Assembly: GCF_020164745.1 (NCBI RefSeq)
Contig: NZ_JAIUGV010000015.1
Coordinates: forward strand, 62,001 to 126,000
Direction of reading: 5' to 3'
Length of the DNA: 64,000 nt
Source: Mesorhizobium sp. ES1-4
GTDB lineage: Bacteria; Pseudomonadota; Alphaproteobacteria; Rhizobiales; Rhizobiaceae
The notes under the pieces are model-generated. The model was not told where the DNA came from. It saw nothing but the letters and a program-made list of their open reading frames with translations, and made no database searches. Below are positions 61,254 to 64,000 of the stretch, piece by piece. The position numbers and the translations under genes were made by a program. Numbering within the stretch: the stretch's first letter is position 1; each line of letters opens with the position of its first letter.

Positions 61254-61394
61254 GCTTGATCTCCGTCCAGTTGGCATCCCTGATGCCATTGCCGCAGCCG
61301 GAGCTCAAGTGCGTGCAGGCCCTGTCAGGCCAAAACCGTCGACAGGTCGGAAAAGCGCTGCTAGAAGCCCGCGCCACAGACAGGATTCCAGAAA

Positions 61395-62987
61395 TTGGCA
61401 GAAGACATCGAACAGGCGGTATCGCGCCGCCGTACTTTCGCGATCATCGCCCACCCTGACGCCGGCAAGACGACGCTGACCGAAAAGCTGCTGCTGTTCG
61501 GCGGCGCCATTCAGCTTGCCGGCGAGGTCAAGGCCAAGAAGGACCGCATCCAGACGCGGTCCGACTGGATGAAGATCGAGCGCGAGCGCGGCATTTCGGT
61601 CGTCACCTCGGTGATGACCTTCGAATATGAGGACAACGTCTTCAACCTGCTCGATACGCCCGGCCACGAGGATTTCGCCGACGATACCTATCGCACGCTG
61701 TCGGCGGTCGACTCGGCGGTCATGGTCATCGACGCCGCAAAGGGCATCGAGCCGCGCACGCTGAAACTGTTCGAGGTCTGCCGGCTACGCGACATTCCGA
61801 TCATCACCTTCGTCAACAAGATGGACCGTGAAAGCCGCGACCCGTTCGAAATCCTCGACGAAATCGAGCAGAAGCTGGCGCTGGACACCGCGCCCATCAC
61901 CTGGCCGATCGGCCGTGGCAAGACCTTTTCGGGCACCTATCACCTGGCGCTGAACGCGGTGCGCAAGGGCGACGACGAGAAGGAGCGCACGCCGGTCAAC
62001 GGTCCCGATTCCAACCGCGTTGCGGGCCTGCTGCCGGAGAATGAGCGCGAGGCTTTCATAGAGGAACTGGAACTGGCACGCGAAGCCTGCCGTCCGCTGG
62101 ACATCGACGCTTTTCGCGAGGGCCATCTGACGCCGGTCTATTTCGGCTCGGCGCTGCGCAATTATGGCGTGCGCGACCTGATCGAGGCGCTTGGCGCCTT
62201 CGGCCCGCCGCCGCGCGCGCAGGACGCCGACACCCGCACCGTCGAGGCGACCGAGGACAAGATGACGTCCTTCGTCTTCAAGATCCAGGCGAACATGGAC
62301 CCCAACCACCGCGACCGCATCGCCTTCGTGCGCGTCTGTTCCGGCAAGCTCGAGCGCGGCATGAAGGCCAAGCTGGTGCGTACGGGAAAGCCGATGAGCC
62401 TGTCGGCGCCGCAATTCTTCTTCGCCCGCACCCGCGTCACCGCCGACGAGGCCTTTGCCGGTGATGTCGTCGGCATTCCCAACCACGGCACGCTGCGCAT
62501 CGGCGACACGCTGACCGAGGGCGAGGAAATCCTGTTTCGCGGCGTGCCGAATTTCGCTCCGGAAATCCTGCGCCGCGTGCGCCTCGGCGATGCAATGAAG
62601 GCCAAGAAGTTGAAGGAAGCGCTGCACCAGATGGCTGAGGAAGGCGTCGTGCAGCTGTTCTCGCCCGAGGACGGTTCGCCGGCCATCGTCGGCGTCGTTG
62701 GCGCCCTGCAGCTCGACGTGTTGAAGGAGCGGCTGAACTTCGAATACACGCTGCCTGTCGAATTCGAAATGTCGCGTTTTTCCGTCTGCCGCTGGATCTC
62801 GGCTGACGACAAGGCCGAGGTTCAGCGCTTCATAGAAGCGCATCGCGGCGACATCGCCCGCGACCTCGACAACGACCCGGTGTTCCTCGCCCAGCACGCC
62901 TTCTCGCTGAGCTACGAAGCCGAACGCTGGAAAGCGATCCGCTTCGCCACGATCAAGGACTATCAGGTCCGCGACAAGGCGGCCTGA
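61395..62987 (+). CDS. prfC: Peptide chain release factor 3
   Basis: A 530-residue translational GTPase. Motifs: G1 AHPDAGKTTLTEKLLLFGG, the switch region RERGISVVTSV, G3 LLDTPGHEDFADDTY and G4 VNKMDRESRDPFE. It recycles RF1/RF2 from the ribosome. The start is probably TTG 61395, giving MAEDIEQAVSRRRTF, which matches relatives; no ATG or GTG lies nearby. AGGA lies about 10 bases upstream. Confidence 0.94.
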   Translation: MAEDIEQAVSRRRTFAIIAHPDAGKTTLTEKLLLFGGAIQLAGEVKAKKDRIQTRSDWMKIERERGISVVTSVMTFEYEDNVFNLLDTPGHEDFADDTYRTLSAVDSAVMVIDAAKGIEPRTLKLFEVCRLRDIPIITFVNKMDRESRDPFEILDEIEQKLALDTAPITWPIGRGKTFSGTYHLALNAVRKGDDEKERTPVNGPDSNRVAGLLPENEREAFIEELELAREACRPLDIDAFREGHLTPVYFGSALRNYGVRDLIEALGAFGPPPRAQDADTRTVEATEDKMTSFVFKIQANMDPNHRDRIAFVRVCSGKLERGMKAKLVRTGKPMSLSAPQFFFARTRVTADEAFAGDVVGIPNHGTLRIGDTLTEGEEILFRGVPNFAPEILRRVRLGDAMKAKKLKEALHQMAEEGVVQLFSPEDGSPAIVGVVGALQLDVLKERLNFEYTLPVEFEMSRFSVCRWISADDKAEVQRFIEAHRGDIARDLDNDPVFLAQHAFSLSYEAERWKAIRFATIKDYQVRDKAA

Positions 62988-63077
62988 GCCGCCCTTCGCA
63001 AGCTCAGAGCGTTCGAAGCTGGATTAGAAGCCAGGAAGCCAAGCAATTGGCTCTTCGCCCGCCACGCGGACCGCTCC

Positions 63078-63548
63078 TCACCCCTTCGCCGCCTCTTCGA
63101 TCTTGGCGATGTCGATCTTGCCCATCTGCATCATGGCATTCATCACTCGGCCGGCCTTGGCTCGGTCGGGATCCTGGAGCAGGCGCGGCAGCTGCTCCGG
63201 CACGACCTGCCAGGAGACACCGAATCTGTCCTTCAGCCAGCTGCAGCGTCCAGGTTCGCCGCCGCCTTCGGTCAGCCTGGTCCAGAAATGATCCACCTCT
63301 TCCTGCGTCTTGCAGTCGATCGACAGCGACATGGCCTCGGTGAATTTGTATTGGGGGCCGCCGTTGAGCGCCTGGAACTGCACGCCATCGAGCTCGAACG
63401 AGGCCACCAGCACCTTGCCTTCCGAAGCGTGGCCTTGCGGCCAGCGTGTGACGCTCAGCACCTTGGAATTCTTGAAAATGGACACATAGTAGTTCATGGC
63501 CTCTTCGGCCTCACCGTCGAACCACAAGAAGGTGGTAATCTTTTGCAT
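63078..63548 (-). CDS. VOC family protein (PhnB-like)
   Basis: A 156-residue vicinal-oxygen-chelate protein: MQKITTFLWFDGEAEEAMNY, EGKVLVASFELDGVQFQALNGG and CSWLKDRFGVSWQVVPEQLP. The PhnB-like or 3-demethylubiquinone methyltransferase-like group is not functionally known. GAGGAG lies 7 bases before ATG 63548; the longer frame to 63710 has no support. Confidence 0.88.
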   Translation of the reverse strand: MQKITTFLWFDGEAEEAMNYYVSIFKNSKVLSVTRWPQGHASEGKVLVASFELDGVQFQALNGGPQYKFTEAMSLSIDCKTQEEVDHFWTRLTEGGGEPGRCSWLKDRFGVSWQVVPEQLPRLLQDPDRAKAGRVMNAMMQMGKIDIAKIEEAAKG

Positions 63549-63811
63549 GATGCACTCCTCGGTTGCTCTGCTGTTGTAGTGAAACGGCTGACTCCGAGAA
63601 TGGTGCCATTCCTGCCGTCTCTCCCAAGGACGCCTTTGCGGCACCTGATCCGACAGCCGCATGCATTTTTTCTGGGCCCTCGTTTTTCGTGGAAATCTGG
63701 CGCATTGCAAAAATGTGGCCAGACCATACTTGCGAGTCTATAACGCCTGCGATCCGAATTCAGCGCCGCCACGCTCCGCATCGAGCGCAGCCAGCCAACT
63801 AGGGAAAATTC

Positions 63812-64000
63812 ATGCCCGCCTATCGCTCCCGCACCACCACACATGGCCGCAACATGGCCGGCGCCCGCGGCCTCTGGCGCGCCACCGGCATGAAGGACAG
63901 TGATTTCGGCAAGCCGATCATCGCGGTGGTCAATTCCTTCACCCAGTTCGTGCCCGGTCACGTCCACCTCAAGGACCTTGGCCAGCTGGTCGCACGCGAG
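63812..64000 (+). CDS. ilvD: Dihydroxy-acid dehydratase, N-terminal part
   Basis: The first 63 codons of ilvD, cut by the window end. MPAYRSRTTTHGRNMAGARG and FGKPIIAVVNSFTQFVPGHVHLKDLG are almost invariant in the family. The enzyme makes 2-keto acids for isoleucine, valine and leucine synthesis. AGGGAAAA lies just before ATG 63812. Confidence 0.95.
   Translation, partial: MPAYRSRTTTHGRNMAGARGLWRATGMKDSDFGKPIIAVVNSFTQFVPGHVHLKDLGQLVARE

Noticed and set aside
1..64000. tRNA, rRNA or CRISPR array
   Set aside because: I saw no tRNA-like cloverleaf with TTC-arm signature, no rRNA segments and no regularly spaced repeats.

Overview
The window looks like chromosomal DNA of an alphaproteobacterium of the order Rhizobiales, most likely Mesorhizobium or a close relative. 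The support is the high GC content, the ActS/ActR redox pair, MmcB, the GlnD-MurJ-TrpS and MutS neighbourhood, the many ABC importers, and the short palindromic repeats of the CCGAAAA type between genes. This assignment comes from gene content, not from a database search.

Left part (1-16 kb). A truncated propionyl-CoA synthetase gene opens the window on the minus strand. Next comes a small peptide-maturation-like cassette at 955-3718: a PqqD-like carrier, a B2-type cysteine protease of lasso peptide clusters, an HPr-kinase-like kinase and a nucleotidyltransferase. No cyclase gene and no convincing precursor gene lie near it. A co-directional minus-strand unit of about 12 kb (15705 down to 3770) follows. 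It encodes a binding-protein-dependent ABC importer (binding protein, two permeases, a 68-residue membrane protein, two ATPases) and then a complete dihydroxyacetone-kinase-type phosphorylation set: a DhaK-DhaL fusion, DhaL, DhaM, HPr, enzyme I, a helix-turn-helix-like protein and a second DhaK. The layout suggests uptake and phosphorylation of a small polyol or ketose. A TGTTTAGT repeat cluster in front of the binding protein gene may be its operator.

Middle (16-31 kb). Housekeeping genes: a PIG-L deacetylase and a divergent EamA exporter, the HrpB helicase, the redox two-component pair ActS/ActR, the antiporter NhaA and the repair protein MmcB. A small accessory region of about 4 kb (24.2-28.1 kb) sits between mmcB and a CueR-type regulator. 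It holds short unknown genes, a NYN-domain nuclease-like protein, a structured leader-like stretch, an unknown winged-helix-like protein and a 5'-truncated IS1595-type transposase. A 72-base near-repeat flanks most of it.

Right part (28-64 kb). L,D-transpeptidase, a NifU/NfuA-type protein, a universal stress protein, TrpS, MurJ and GlnD are followed by two tandem family-25 glycosyltransferases. A copper module comes next: a Cu(I) P-type ATPase behind a textbook CueR promoter, a DUF305 protein and an aldo/keto reductase. Its probable regulator CueR lies about 10.5 kb away. After MutS come a glycosyltransferase, a malic enzyme, a lone DUF2384 protein, an adenosine-kinase-like enzyme, an EamA exporter, a CysZ/EI24-type protein, trans-3-hydroxy-L-proline dehydratase, a PEP-mutase-family enzyme, a HAD phosphatase, dUTPase, an Lrp regulator, a DUF6356 protein, a class II amidotransferase, an amidase, a FAD oxidoreductase, release factor 3 and a VOC protein. 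The start of ilvD closes the window. I saw no rRNA or tRNA genes, no CRISPR array and no prophage.
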